The notes: generated from the sequence alone by a model not told the origin. A stretch of DNA of 64,000 bases from Oscillospiraceae bacterium (GCA_015067185.1 SVMZ01000006.1:44562-108561); one strand, 5' to 3'. Shown: positions 9,401 to 17,702, counted from the first letter of the stretch. Program-made: numbers and translations.

Positions 9401-9885
9401 TCTGCGGCGGTTATCGCGGAAGAACAGGGGTAGAATCCACCGATCCCAATCTGATCGGCAGCCAGCCAAGCACACCGGGTAATAACCAGCAGCCGGGCAA
9501 TCAACAGCCAAGCATACCGGACAACAACCAGCAAAGCAGCTCTGGCGACAGTAGTCAGCAGCAGGGCAGTCAGGGCGATTCTTCTCAGAACAGTCAGCAG
9601 AGTTCCGGCGGAGAATCTTCTGCCACCCCCATCACCGAGCTTCTTTTAAAATTCTCGATTGTTGCTTTGACAGAAGGCGATACCTTGCAGATGACGGTTT
9701 CATCCGTCCCTGCGGATGCACCTCTTCCTCCGCTTGTCTGGACTTCCAGCGACCCAACAATTGCTACGGTTGACAGTTCCGGACTGATTACCGCCCATAA
9801 AGCCGGTACAGTCACTATCACAGTTTCTTCTGCAGACGGCAGCCTCTCTGCCTCCTGTACCATTGTCGTCCGTGCCGCGGAATAA
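6451..9885 (+). CDS. multidomain cell-wall protein: GHL10-like domain, N-acetylmuramoyl-L-alanine amidase (amidase_3), Big_2
   Basis: 1144 residues. An N-terminal membrane segment or signal (about 10-32) is followed by a Ser/Glu linker, then a diverged GHL10-like barrel (about 105-400; LSMNTVIVELDYLEHVIYKS parallels its neighbour). After about 400 residues of Ig-like or unassigned beta domains comes an amidase_3 domain (about 808-990) with its zinc and catalytic residues in place: H816 (VDPGHSS), E832, H885 (ISIHCNS), E947 (LAELGFVTN). A Gln/Ser/Pro linker leads to a C-terminal Big_2 domain (about 1060-1141). Such amidases cut the glycan-to-peptide bond of peptidoglycan. It starts 66 bp after the GHL10 gene with GGAGA before the ATG, so the two are likely co-expressed. 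Confidence 0.88.
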   Translation: MFQFLKNSKKLSLLLSLAFGLMLAGAGVAGVFLDIESQPAELVTYSSSETSKEESSESSSSQSSEVSESEPESAESSESEPEESQPQPEFVPISKKDIPLTMRAVMLRPGEDFLTGSLTRDAVVTEIDAALAAAAKLSMNTVIVELDYLEHVIYKSSYVSTVSMDFDVFEYLLTSAKKAGMYVYAVFDVLNTNSGAIDTKTAAVNSSVLDLIYENTKEFAAKYSVDGIILDGYLEATAEKSGSYMEYISSGGGTSFTDYRYDITYSVLSKAIAGIAASDPSINVGLLTSPVWANSSSNESGSATSADYEMMYDSFADVRQYIINHMFDFIAVEAPGSLTDPNIPFASVITWWSALTSEADIPLYAIQAADRVGTKNVKGWEKPDQLAQQLIEVDDLPSFSGSIFNSLTSLQTNEKSTEKLMEFFENGTVSEEFILKELEISKPQKKAFETSDVTFTFIGASDPSEDVTLNGEVIPRDKNGAFSVTVDLAPGLNEFTFAHQDKTLTYKITRNIVIIKEVQPTGNITVDGNMQIEVSVIAYQDSAVSAALNGVSINLTASDAQEDESLRDTSYVKYIGTFTAPAATSSQQNLGNIKFTAKYGDKTETKQGAAVSVNKKVELVEGNGNVVEVTADYCETYPANTLDNSHESDCYPLAKGTRDYISGDPVVYKDGNTSYSYYVLQSGQRVATSDVIKLDSSVTLGNNTISSLTVSSDARYTKVILATEQHVAYKFKYSASAVTIDFKYTTTVPKSLTNLTKNPLFSAATWSGTTLTLKFNTTHGFLGYTAYYESGNLVFRFINPPSNGLAGSVIVVDPGHSSVDPGALGFLDDYPEQVINQMVSRKLTAVLQSRGANVYMINTQNGATPIQGRITYATSCNPHVYISIHCNSAANASASGSESWYYNGFSGNLASKVSSYVSSSYSTKNRGKKHGYFYVTRFPMFASTLAELGFVTNTDDYYKLLKENVQQNIAEAIANALADYLTSVCGGYRGRTGVESTDPNLIGSQPSTPGNNQQPGNQQPSIPDNNQQSSSGDSSQQQGSQGDSSQNSQQSSGGESSATPITELLLKFSIVALTEGDTLQMTVSSVPADAPLPPLVWTSSDPTIATVDSSGLITAHKAGTVTITVSSADGSLSASCTIVVRAAE

Positions 9886-9924
9886 AATCTTTCCGTAACT
9901 CCCGTTTTTTCAATCTATAAACAC

Positions 9925-9960
9925 AATAACGGCTCGCCAATAACCTGACGAGCCGTTATT
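9925..9960. terminator. bidirectional terminator between convergent genes
   Basis: Perfect 12-bp stem AATAACGGCTCG / CGAGCCGTTATT with a 12-nt loop, placed between the amidase gene and the convergent TM2 gene. Confidence 0.7.
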
Positions 9961-9986
9961 GCTATCATATTCTTTTCTCTTATCTG

Positions 9987-10322
9987 TTACAGATACATGG
10001 CCAGCTTCTGCAGATTTTTCTCTTTGGTCGATTTCATAATCAGGAACCAGTCCACAATCGTCCAGATTCCGCACCCACCGCCTGTCAGCAGTTTGCCGAT
10101 TCCCATGCCGATATCACCGATTAAAAATCTGTCTATTCCGAGATATCCCAGGAAAAGGGAAATAATCAGCGAAACTGTGGGATCTTTATAGTCAAGGGAT
10201 GATATGATGGAAAATTTCTCATCTTCAATCATCAAAAGACGTTCTCTGATGCTGTATAACTGCTCTTCGGGAAAATATTTTCCATTTGTAGCCAAAAACA
10301 TATCTACTTTCTGATAATCCAT
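9987..10322 (-). CDS. TM2-domain membrane protein
   Basis: 111 residues. The C-terminal half carries the TM2 pattern: a first helix (SLIISLFLGYLGIDRFLIGD), a short polar turn, a Gly-rich second helix (IGKLLTGGGCGIWTIVDWFL) and a charged tail. The N-terminal 45 residues are soluble and of unknown role. TM2 proteins are small two-helix membrane proteins without an agreed function in bacteria. GAGGAGG precedes the ATG. Monocistronic, with its own promoter and a terminator shared with the amidase gene. Confidence 0.85.
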   Translation of the reverse strand: MDYQKVDMFLATNGKYFPEEQLYSIRERLLMIEDEKFSIISSLDYKDPTVSLIISLFLGYLGIDRFLIGDIGMGIGKLLTGGGCGIWTIVDWFLIMKSTKEKNLQKLAMYL

Positions 10323-10355
10323 GGTTCGGCCTCCTCACCTACTTTTCTTTCTATA

Positions 10356-10384
10356 ATCATACATCATTTTTTTAATCTTGACAA
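10356..10384 (-). promoter_or_regulatory. promoter of the TM2 gene
   Basis: Minus strand TTGTCA (10384-10379), 17 nt, TATGAT (10361-10356). Confidence 0.6.
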
Positions 10385-10472
10385 GTAAAAATACGAAACT
10401 CACAAAATTTTAAAAATTCACCATATTTCCCCTTTTATTCTGTTCATCAAAATTTATTCACGGAGGTTTTTT

Positions 10473-12761
10473 ATGGCAAAAGAAAAACTTTTATATTCCA
10501 ATCTTCCTGCTTTGGAATGGAAAAACGGCTATCCACTCGGCAATGGACGTATTGCTGCCATGATTTACGGTACACAGGATGAACGTATTGCTCTCAACCA
10601 CGAACGGCTGTATCGCGGTACCAATACCGATAGAGATGTTACTCCTGTTCCGCCCGAAATTCTTGAACAAATACGCTCTCTTCTTCTTTCCGGGAAGTAT
10701 CATGAAGGAACCGCTCTGGCCAATCAGTACTTAGGTGGAAAGGGAGGAATCTCCGGGGAACCACCTCGCGTTGACCCCTATCAGCCTGCAGGAGAATTTA
10801 TTATTGAAGCCGAAAATTTCTCCCCCCTCTCTTATTTCCGTGCCCTGGACCTGGATAATGCACTTTTCCGTGCCGAATATATCTCTTCTAAAAACAGGAT
10901 TGCCAAACGCCTCTTCACCTCTTTCACTCCTGCGGACAGAAGCGGCTGTCTCTGCATGGAGCTCACTTCTGAATACCCTGCTGATTGGTGCATTCGTTTT
11001 GAGCGTCCGGAAGATTCCGGCTGCACCCTGACCTCTTCTTTAACAGAAAACACCTTTGCCGTTGCCGGCATGCTGGATGGCGATTCCCTTTTTGCTGTCA
11101 CCCTTTTTATTAACCAAACAGACGGCACTGTCTCTGTCTGCGATAACATTCTCCGCATTAGCAACGCATGCAAAACGGAGCTGTATATCAATCTGGGCGC
11201 CTCCGATAAAACAACCACTCCATTGGAAGAGGCCTCCCTCTTTCCCTCTGCCGATGTCTCTTTCGACCAACTTCTTTCTCAGCATATAACAGCTTATCGC
11301 AAACTTTACACTACAGCAGAAGTTATTATAGAAAAAGATACTCCCGCTATTCCTCTCGAAAACCGCCTTGCTCTTCTCAGAAGCGGCAAATCAGATGATC
11401 TTCTTCCTTTGCTCTGGTTTAACTATGGACGTTATCTCCTGCTTTCCTCCTGCGGGACCCTCCCCCCAAATCTGCAGGGAAAATGGAATATGGAGATCGC
11501 TCCTCCCTGGGAATGCGACTATCATCTGGATATCAATCTTCAGATGTGCTATTGGATGGCAGAAACTACCGACCTCTCCTCCTGCACCTCCTCTCTGTTT
11601 GCACTCTGTGAGAAATTTGTTCCCCATGCCCGCGAAGCCGCTAAAAAGCTCTATAACTGCAACGGTATTGTCTTCCCACTTCAGACTGATTGTCATGGAC
11701 GTTCCACGCCGGAAAGCTACGGCTGGGCTGTTTGGATCGGTGCCGCTCCCTGGCTTGCCATGCATTTCTGGGAACGTTGGGAGTACTCACGTGATAGATC
11801 TTTCCTTGCTGAACATGCCTATCCCTTTATCAAAGCCATTGCTGAATTCTATGAAGATTATCTCGTTGATGTTAACGGAACCCTGCAAATTGTTCCTTCC
11901 CAGTCTCCGGAAAATAAATTTGGCAATGAATCTTTCCCTGTTTCCATCTGTGTCTCTTCAGCTATGGATGTGCAGTTGTGCTCCACCACCCTGCAGCATG
12001 CCTGCGAGGCTGCCACAGTACTTGGAAAAGATGCCGAAAAGGTTACTGTATGGAGAAAACTGCTTGCTGCATTGCCTGCGCTTAAAATAGGCAGCCGAGG
12101 CGAGTTGCTGGAATGGAATGAAGAATTCCCCGAAGATGAACCCGGACACCGTCACTTTTCTCACCTGATCGGACTTTATCCCGGCAACAGTATCAATGCA
12201 GAAGATACACCGGAACTGTTTGAAGCAGCGGAACGTTCTCTTCAGCTTCGCCTTTCCTGCGGCGGTGGACACACCGGTTGGAGCCGTTCCTGGACCTCCT
12301 GCCTGTTTGCACGTCTTGGCCGTGCCGAAGCTGCCTGGGAGCATCTCTGCTGCCTGATCAGCGATTTTGCAACCAATTCTCTCCTCGACCTTCATCCTCC
12401 GCGCATATTCCAGATTGACGGCAATTTTGGTGGAGCTGCCGCGGTATCCGAAATGCTTTTACGCAGTCTGAAGCGCCGCATCACACTGCTCCCCGCCCTT
12501 CCTGCCGCATGGTCAGAGGGAAAATTCAACGGCTTCAAAGCCAAAAACGGATTTACAGTCTCTTTGGAATGGGAAAACAGCCTCCCCAAAACTGTAAATA
12601 TCCATTCTGCTCTGGGGCTTCCCTGCACCATCTCTGCAGCCGGCTGCGGTTACAGAATCTCCTCCGAAAATACTGATGATATAGAAGTATTGGCTGAAGA
12701 CGGATACGTCACCTTCTTTACCCGCGCTGATACCAGCTATACACTGGTTCCTCTGGACTAA
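10473..12761 (+). CDS. GH95 family alpha-L-fucosidase-like glycoside hydrolase
   Basis: 762 residues, typical for GH95. The start PALEWKNGYPLGNGRIAAMI and ERIALNHERLYRG are family hallmarks. The barrel contains DYHLDINLQMCYW (about 349), PSQSPEN (about 475) and QIDGNFGG (about 647), which correspond to the Asn pair, acid Glu and base-region Asp of GH95 inverting fucosidases or galactosidases. The usual NIN motif reads DIN here and QMNYW reads QMCYW, so specificity may differ from the 1,2-alpha-L-fucosidase type. There is no signal peptide, so it is cytoplasmic. The ATG follows GGAGG. No transporter or regulator is adjacent; it looks like a single-gene unit with its own terminator. Confidence 0.88.
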   Translation: MAKEKLLYSNLPALEWKNGYPLGNGRIAAMIYGTQDERIALNHERLYRGTNTDRDVTPVPPEILEQIRSLLLSGKYHEGTALANQYLGGKGGISGEPPRVDPYQPAGEFIIEAENFSPLSYFRALDLDNALFRAEYISSKNRIAKRLFTSFTPADRSGCLCMELTSEYPADWCIRFERPEDSGCTLTSSLTENTFAVAGMLDGDSLFAVTLFINQTDGTVSVCDNILRISNACKTELYINLGASDKTTTPLEEASLFPSADVSFDQLLSQHITAYRKLYTTAEVIIEKDTPAIPLENRLALLRSGKSDDLLPLLWFNYGRYLLLSSCGTLPPNLQGKWNMEIAPPWECDYHLDINLQMCYWMAETTDLSSCTSSLFALCEKFVPHAREAAKKLYNCNGIVFPLQTDCHGRSTPESYGWAVWIGAAPWLAMHFWERWEYSRDRSFLAEHAYPFIKAIAEFYEDYLVDVNGTLQIVPSQSPENKFGNESFPVSICVSSAMDVQLCSTTLQHACEAATVLGKDAEKVTVWRKLLAALPALKIGSRGELLEWNEEFPEDEPGHRHFSHLIGLYPGNSINAEDTPELFEAAERSLQLRLSCGGGHTGWSRSWTSCLFARLGRAEAAWEHLCCLISDFATNSLLDLHPPRIFQIDGNFGGAAAVSEMLLRSLKRRITLLPALPAAWSEGKFNGFKAKNGFTVSLEWENSLPKTVNIHSALGLPCTISAAGCGYRISSENTDDIEVLAEDGYVTFFTRADTSYTLVPLD

Positions 12762-12776
12762 TGTTTTTTCTCTTTT

Positions 12777-12805
12777 CCGCCTGTCTTTTGACGGGCGGAT
12801 TTTTT
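12777..12805 (+). terminator. terminator after the GH95 gene
   Basis: CCGCCTGTC / GACGGGCGG stem (one G:U) with a TTTT loop, followed by ATTTTTT. Confidence 0.8.
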
Positions 12806-12947
12806 ATGAGGTTTTCTTCCATATTAAAAAGCCGAATTCTCTCAACTGTTTTGTCCAAAGAGATTATTTGCTTCTTAACTGCATAAAATAACTTTACAAA
12901 GTATTTCTGCAACAGTATTTTTACTTTTTTCGAAAGGTGGCTACCAA

Positions 12948-13142
12948 ATGAAAAAACACGATATCCGCTCTGTCACTGAGCGTTTTTGTCCCAGTGCCAA
13001 CCGCAACGTTGCGCTGGAAATCTCCATTAATGAAAATGGTGAAAGAATTGAGCGTTGTCTTTTTTGCCACGAATGCGACGGGCATATTCATCCGGAAAAA
13101 GGCTGCGTTCTTCACACGCTGCCTTCCAAAAGTACGTTCTGA
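12948..13142 (+). CDS. small Cys/His-rich hypothetical protein
   Basis: 64 residues with five Cys and several His, including FCPSAN near the start and CLFCHECDGHIH in the second half. This pattern suggests a small zinc-binding protein. A good ribosome-binding site (GAAAGGTGG) precedes the ATG and a strong terminator follows, so it is probably a real one-gene unit. I do not recognise a family and propose no function. Confidence 0.6.
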   Translation: MKKHDIRSVTERFCPSANRNVALEISINENGERIERCLFCHECDGHIHPEKGCVLHTLPSKSTF

Positions 13143-13174
13143 CAATCCCCTGTCTTTTTTCACCCGTTCCGCTG

Positions 13175-13200
13175 CCCTGTCCTGGTGACAGGGCATTTTA
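13175..13200 (+). terminator. terminator after the Cys-rich gene
   Basis: GCCCTGTC / GACAGGGC, perfect 8-bp stem with a 5-nt loop, followed by ATTTTA. Confidence 0.8.
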
Positions 13201-13213
13201 CCTTTCCTTTTAA

Positions 13214-13242
13214 TTGACTTTTCATTCTCAATTTAGTATACT
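13214..13242 (+). promoter_or_regulatory. promoter of the M29 aminopeptidase-MATE operon
   Basis: TTGACT (13214-13219), 17 nt, TATACT (13237-13242). Confidence 0.75.
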
Positions 13243-13286
13243 GAATGTATATACATATTTATCAAAGAAAGGTCCACTCCCTGTGC

Positions 13287-13307
13287 GGAGCGGTAATGGT
13301 AACCTCC
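13287..13307 (+). promoter_or_regulatory. hairpin masking the only Shine-Dalgarno-like sequence before the aminopeptidase start
   Basis: GGAG-c-GGT (13287-13294) can pair with ACCTCC (13302-13307), which ends 1 nt before the ATG at 13309. The start is thus directly preceded by an anti-Shine-Dalgarno-like CCTCCT instead of a ribosome-binding site. Translational control is an inference. Confidence 0.35.
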
Positions 13308-13308
13308 T

Positions 13309-14424
13309 ATGACAGACCCCAGAGTAAAACAGTTGGCTCATAATCTCGTTAATTTTTCCTGTGATATCAAACCGGGTGAAAAAATCCTGATAGAATCTAT
13401 CGGCGGTGCGGATGACCTTGCAAGAGAGTTGATTAAAGAAGCCTATGCTGCCGGAGCTACCCCTTATCTCTGGCTTAAAGACAACCGCATGCAGCGCGAG
13501 CTGTTGCTCAACGGCACACCCGAACAGTTCAAGCTTATGGCAGAGGTTGATGCTGCTCTGATGTCTCAGATGGATGCTTATGTAGGTCTTCGCTCCGGTT
13601 CCAATGCCTCTGAAATGAAGGATGTTCCCGCAGAGAAGCTGGAAATGCAGTCCAAATACTACTGGCAGCCCGTCCACGGCGAGATCCGCGTTCCCCACAC
13701 CAAGTGGGTCGTTCTCCGCTATCCTCATCCCTCCATGGCACAACAGGCGGATATGTCCACTGAGGCATTTGAAGATTACTATTTCAATGTCTGCAATCTG
13801 GATTACTCCCGCATGGATACCGCTATGGATCCTCTCTGCGCATTAATGGAGCGCACCGATAAAGTCCGCATCGTCGGCAATGGCACCGACCTCACCTTCT
13901 CCATCAAAGGTCTTCCTCCTGTCAAATGTGCAGGAAAATGCAACATTCCCGATGGTGAAGTATATACCGCTCCGGTTGCCAACAGCGTAAATGGCGTGAT
14001 CCGCTTTAATACCCCCACCGTTGAGAACGGCTTTACTTTTACCGATGTGGAGCTCACTTTCCGTGACGGTAAAATTGTAAAAGCAACCTCCAATGATACC
14101 GAAAGAATCAATAAGATTCTTGATATTGACGAAGGAGCCCGTTATGTAGGTGAATTTGCCTTTGGTGTCAACCCCTACATCAACGTCCCCATGAAGGATA
14201 CCCTGTTTGATGAAAAGATTGCCGGTAGTTTCCACTTTACTCCCGGCAGCTGTTATGATGAGTGTGACAACGGCAACCACTCTGCATTGCACTGGGATAT
14301 GGTCTGCATTCAGACACCGGAATACGGTGGCGGTGAAATTTGGTTTGACGATGTCCTCATCCGCAAAGACGGTCGTTTTGTTCTCCCTGAGCTGGCTGGC
14401 CTTAACCCCGAGAATCTTATGTAA
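13309..14424 (+). CDS. M29-family metallo-aminopeptidase
   Basis: 371 residues, as usual for the AmpS/PepS group of family M29, cytoplasmic exopeptidases that use two divalent metals to remove N-terminal residues. Recognisable segments are RVKQLAHNLVNFSCDIKPGE at the N-terminus, IPDGEVYTAPV, a conserved GEFAFGVNP and the metal-binding region SALHWDMVC near the C-terminus. The ATG at 13309 fits the family N-terminus, but its upstream region lacks a free ribosome-binding site. The MATE gene follows after 27 bp and is probably co-transcribed. Confidence 0.9.
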   Translation: MTDPRVKQLAHNLVNFSCDIKPGEKILIESIGGADDLARELIKEAYAAGATPYLWLKDNRMQRELLLNGTPEQFKLMAEVDAALMSQMDAYVGLRSGSNASEMKDVPAEKLEMQSKYYWQPVHGEIRVPHTKWVVLRYPHPSMAQQADMSTEAFEDYYFNVCNLDYSRMDTAMDPLCALMERTDKVRIVGNGTDLTFSIKGLPPVKCAGKCNIPDGEVYTAPVANSVNGVIRFNTPTVENGFTFTDVELTFRDGKIVKATSNDTERINKILDIDEGARYVGEFAFGVNPYINVPMKDTLFDEKIAGSFHFTPGSCYDECDNGNHSALHWDMVCIQTPEYGGGEIWFDDVLIRKDGRFVLPELAGLNPENLM

Positions 14425-14451
14425 CAACAAATTCTAACGGAAGTTTCAACT

Positions 14452-15807
14452 ATGACACAAAATAATAAACACTTTTATAAATCCGTTTTCGCTCTGGTAA
14501 TCCCCATGGCTCTTCAGAATCTGATCGACGTGGCTATTACCTCTGCGGATGTACTTATGCTGGGCAATGTCAGCGAAGCTGCTCTGTCGGCTTCCTCCCT
14601 TGCCGGTCAGGTGTGGTTTGTTCTTTCTCTCATCATCTTCGGTACCTCTTCCGGTGCCTCCATCCTGACAGCACAGTATTGGGGCAAAAAAGATACCGTC
14701 ACCATTGAACGTGTTATCGGTCTTGCTTTGCGCTTTCTGTTGGTGATCTCGTTCCTTTTCACCGTTGTGGTGCTTCTTTTCCCCGCCAATGTGATGCGGC
14801 TGTTCACCACAGAAGCCGATGTTATTTCCGAAGGTGTCAAATACCTGCGCATTGTGGTCTGGACCTACATTCCCCTGACCATCTCACTGCTCTATCTCAA
14901 TATTATGCGCAGTGTGGAAAAGGTCAAAATCTCTATGTTGATTCACCTTGTCGGTTTCTTTGTCAACGTGATTCTCAATTCCATCCTTATTTTCGGCTTA
15001 CTTGGCTTTGAGCCGATGGGAATTGTTGGTGCCGCACTGGCCACCGCCATTGCCCGCATGGTACAGTTCGTTATTGCCATTGTCTATTCACTGCTTCCCA
15101 AAACAATTATCCATTTTCGTCCAAAGTATCTCTTCACCAAATCCGGTATTCTGCTCAAAGATTTTCTCAAATACAGTCTGCCTGTCACCTTCAACGAACT
15201 GATGTGGAGCCTGGCCGTTGCCATGAACACATCCATTATCGGTCACCTGGGCAAAGCAGCCGTCTCTGCCAATTCGGTGGCTCAAACCACCAGACAGCTG
15301 GCTATGGTCGTCGGTTTGGGAATCTCCAACGCTACCGCTGTTATGCTCGGAAAAACCATTGGTGAAGGAAAAATGGATGAGGCCAGACAAAATTCCAAAC
15401 GTTTTATCCGTCTTTCTCTCACTTTTGGTGTTTTGGGTGCCTGTATTATCCTTTGCGTTATTCCCATTGCCCCTTACATACTTAACCTTTCCGCCGAAGC
15501 ATTGGAATATCTGCGCACCATGCTGATTGTCATGTCCTATTTCTGTATTGCGCAGTGTGTCAACACCACGCTGGTTGTTGGTGTTTTCCGTTCCGGCGGT
15601 GATGCCCGTATCGGTGTGATCATCGATATGTGTTCCATGTGGGGAATTACCATCCCCTGTGCCGCCCTTGCTGCCTTTGTCTTCCACTGGGATGTCAGAA
15701 TTGTCTATGCCATCCTTATGGCAGATGAAATTATTAAACTTCTGCCTATTTTCCTGCGATACCGCACCTATAAGTGGCTCAAAAATGTAACAAGGGATTT
15801 CAGCTAA
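14452..15807 (+). CDS. MATE-family multidrug efflux transporter
   Basis: 451 residues with twelve predicted membrane helices, the standard MATE size. The two homologous halves open with FYKSVFALVIPMALQNLIDV and DFLKYSLPVTFNELMWSLA. MATE proteins export cationic drugs or metabolites using Na+ or H+ gradients. A short CGGAAG-type site precedes the ATG. It shares a transcript with the aminopeptidase and ends at a strong hairpin. The substrate cannot be read from the sequence. Confidence 0.92.
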   Translation: MTQNNKHFYKSVFALVIPMALQNLIDVAITSADVLMLGNVSEAALSASSLAGQVWFVLSLIIFGTSSGASILTAQYWGKKDTVTIERVIGLALRFLLVISFLFTVVVLLFPANVMRLFTTEADVISEGVKYLRIVVWTYIPLTISLLYLNIMRSVEKVKISMLIHLVGFFVNVILNSILIFGLLGFEPMGIVGAALATAIARMVQFVIAIVYSLLPKTIIHFRPKYLFTKSGILLKDFLKYSLPVTFNELMWSLAVAMNTSIIGHLGKAAVSANSVAQTTRQLAMVVGLGISNATAVMLGKTIGEGKMDEARQNSKRFIRLSLTFGVLGACIILCVIPIAPYILNLSAEALEYLRTMLIVMSYFCIAQCVNTTLVVGVFRSGGDARIGVIIDMCSMWGITIPCAALAAFVFHWDVRIVYAILMADEIIKLLPIFLRYRTYKWLKNVTRDFS

Positions 15808-15827
15808 AACAACAATATTCTTTCCGT

Positions 15828-15863
15828 GCCGCGGCAATTTTTCTGCAAAAAAATTGCCGCGGC
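15828..15863 (+). terminator. terminator after the MATE gene
   Basis: Perfect 15-bp stem GCCGCGGCAATTTTT / AAAAATTGCCGCGGC, followed by a modest T-rich tail. Confidence 0.7.
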
Positions 15864-15874
15864 GCTCTTTCAAC

Positions 15875-15921
15875 TTTTATAATAATATGTTATAATACCA
15901 TTATAAAATATTATTATAAAA
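15875..15921 (+). repeat. AT-only inverted repeat upstream of the Na/Pi cotransporter gene
   Basis: Perfect 14-bp arms TTTTATAATAATAT (15875-15888) and ATATTATTATAAAA (15908-15921) separated by 19 nt containing further TATAAT-like boxes, ending at the ribosome-binding site. It may be an operator or promoter region. No regulator is identifiable. Confidence 0.6.
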
Positions 15922-15935
15922 AAGGACGGGACACC

Positions 15936-17702
15936 ATGGACGTATTTGCAATTCTCAGTCTCATCGGGGGCCTGGCATTGTTCCTCTATGGAATGACGCT
16001 GATGAGCTCCAGCCTCGAAAAGATTTCCGGAAACAGTCTCGAACACACACTCGAAAAAATCACCAACAACAAATTCAAATCCGTTACTCTTGGCGCTGCC
16101 ATCACTGCGGTCATTCAAAGTTCTTCCGCAACCACCGTTATGCTTGTCGGATTCGTCAGCGCCGGTGTTATGCAGCTCTCACAGGCCGTTGGCGTTATTA
16201 TGGGTGCCAACATCGGCACCACCTTCACCTCCTGGATCCTCAGCCTTTCCGGCATTGAAAGCAACAATATTTTTGTCTCTCTGCTTAAACCCACCTCCTT
16301 CTCCCCTCTGCTTGCACTGATTGGTGTCATCATGATTATGATGACCAAACGAGGAAAAAAGAAAGATATCGGCGGCATTATGCTGGGTTTTGCCATTTTG
16401 ATGACCGGAATGACCATGATGAGCGATGCTGTAAAGCCTCTCTCCTCTGATCCAAACTTCACAAGTCTTCTCACCATGTTCTCCAATCCCCTGTTCGGTA
16501 TTCTGGCCGGTGCTGTCTTTACTGCCATTATCCAGAGTTCCTCTGCCAGCGTTGGTGTGCTTCAGGTTATTTCTGCTACCGGCGCCCTTACCTTTGGAAG
16601 TGCTATTCCTATCATCATGGGACAAAACATCGGTACTTGTGCCACTGCTTTGATTTCCTGCATTGGTGCCAATAAAAACGCAAAACGTGTTGCCTTTGTC
16701 CATCTCTACTTCAATATTATTGGAACTATCGCATTTCTTATCCTCTATTACCTCGCTGACGCTATCTTTCATTTCGCCTTTGCTGATTCTCAGATCACCG
16801 CATTCCAGATTGCCATCGTTCACTCCATCTTCAATCTGCTCACTACGGCTATTCTCCTTCCCTTCACTAAGCAGCTTGAAAAACTGGCCATCCGCACTGT
16901 TCCTGACAGAGAAAACGAGACTACGATTATCCCCATGCTGGACGAACGTCTGCTGAACACTCCTTCCATTGCCGTTGAGCAGGTTAAAAAGACTGCCGCC
17001 CGCATGGCCGTCTTCTCCCGCAACTCCTTGCTGTTAGCTCTCCAATGCATGGAAAGTTACACACCTGAGCTTGATGCGGAGATCACCAAGAAAGAGGATG
17101 AAATTGACCGCTTTGAGGACGTGATCGGAAGTTATCTCGTCAAACTAAGCACCCACGACCTCAGCGAACGGGACAGCAATGAAGTTTCCATGCTGCTTCA
17201 TGTCATCGGAGATTTTGAACGTATCAGCGACCATGCAGTAAACATCATGGAAGTTTCCAAAGAAATGTATGAGAAAAACATTACCTTCTCCGAGGACGCC
17301 AAAGAAGAAATCAGAATTATCTCCGCGGCGCTGGAGGAAATCCTCTCCCTCACCATGCGCTCCTATGTTACCGAAGATGCTGAAATGGCCAAACACGTTG
17401 AACCCATTGAGCAGGTTATCGATATGCTTAAAGATGAGCTTCGTGCCAGACACATCGAACGTCTCCGCAAAGGCAACTGTACCATCGAACTGGGCTTCAT
17501 CTTCTCCGATCTGCTCACCAACTATGAGCGTGTATCTGACCACTGCTCCAACATTGCTGTTGCCCTCATTGAGATTCATCAGTTCGGCAGCTTTGATACT
17601 CACCAGTATCTCTCCGAAGTTAAAAACACTTCTCAGAACATGTTTGAAACCCTCTTCCAAGAGTATCATGAGAAATATGCACTTCCCACAAACGTTCAGT
17701 GA
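15936..17702 (+). CDS. Na+/phosphate cotransporter with C-terminal PhoU-like domain
   Basis: 588 residues. The N-terminal 340 residues are membrane-embedded with the two inverted QSSSA repeats diagnostic of the NptA/PF02690 family (VIQSSSATTVML near residue 65, IIQSSSASVGVL near 205). Residues about 350-560 are helical and PhoU-like (EEDEIDRFEDVIGSYLVKL, DFERISDHAVNI, NYERVSDHCSNIAVA). The ATG at 15936 follows AAAGGACGG; the frame stays open upstream, but that part overlaps the terminator of the MATE gene and is not coding. With the two genes that follow it makes a phosphate uptake set. Confidence 0.92.
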   Translation: MDVFAILSLIGGLALFLYGMTLMSSSLEKISGNSLEHTLEKITNNKFKSVTLGAAITAVIQSSSATTVMLVGFVSAGVMQLSQAVGVIMGANIGTTFTSWILSLSGIESNNIFVSLLKPTSFSPLLALIGVIMIMMTKRGKKKDIGGIMLGFAILMTGMTMMSDAVKPLSSDPNFTSLLTMFSNPLFGILAGAVFTAIIQSSSASVGVLQVISATGALTFGSAIPIIMGQNIGTCATALISCIGANKNAKRVAFVHLYFNIIGTIAFLILYYLADAIFHFAFADSQITAFQIAIVHSIFNLLTTAILLPFTKQLEKLAIRTVPDRENETTIIPMLDERLLNTPSIAVEQVKKTAARMAVFSRNSLLLALQCMESYTPELDAEITKKEDEIDRFEDVIGSYLVKLSTHDLSERDSNEVSMLLHVIGDFERISDHAVNIMEVSKEMYEKNITFSEDAKEEIRIISAALEEILSLTMRSYVTEDAEMAKHVEPIEQVIDMLKDELRARHIERLRKGNCTIELGFIFSDLLTNYERVSDHCSNIAVALIEIHQFGSFDTHQYLSEVKNTSQNMFETLFQEYHEKYALPTNVQ

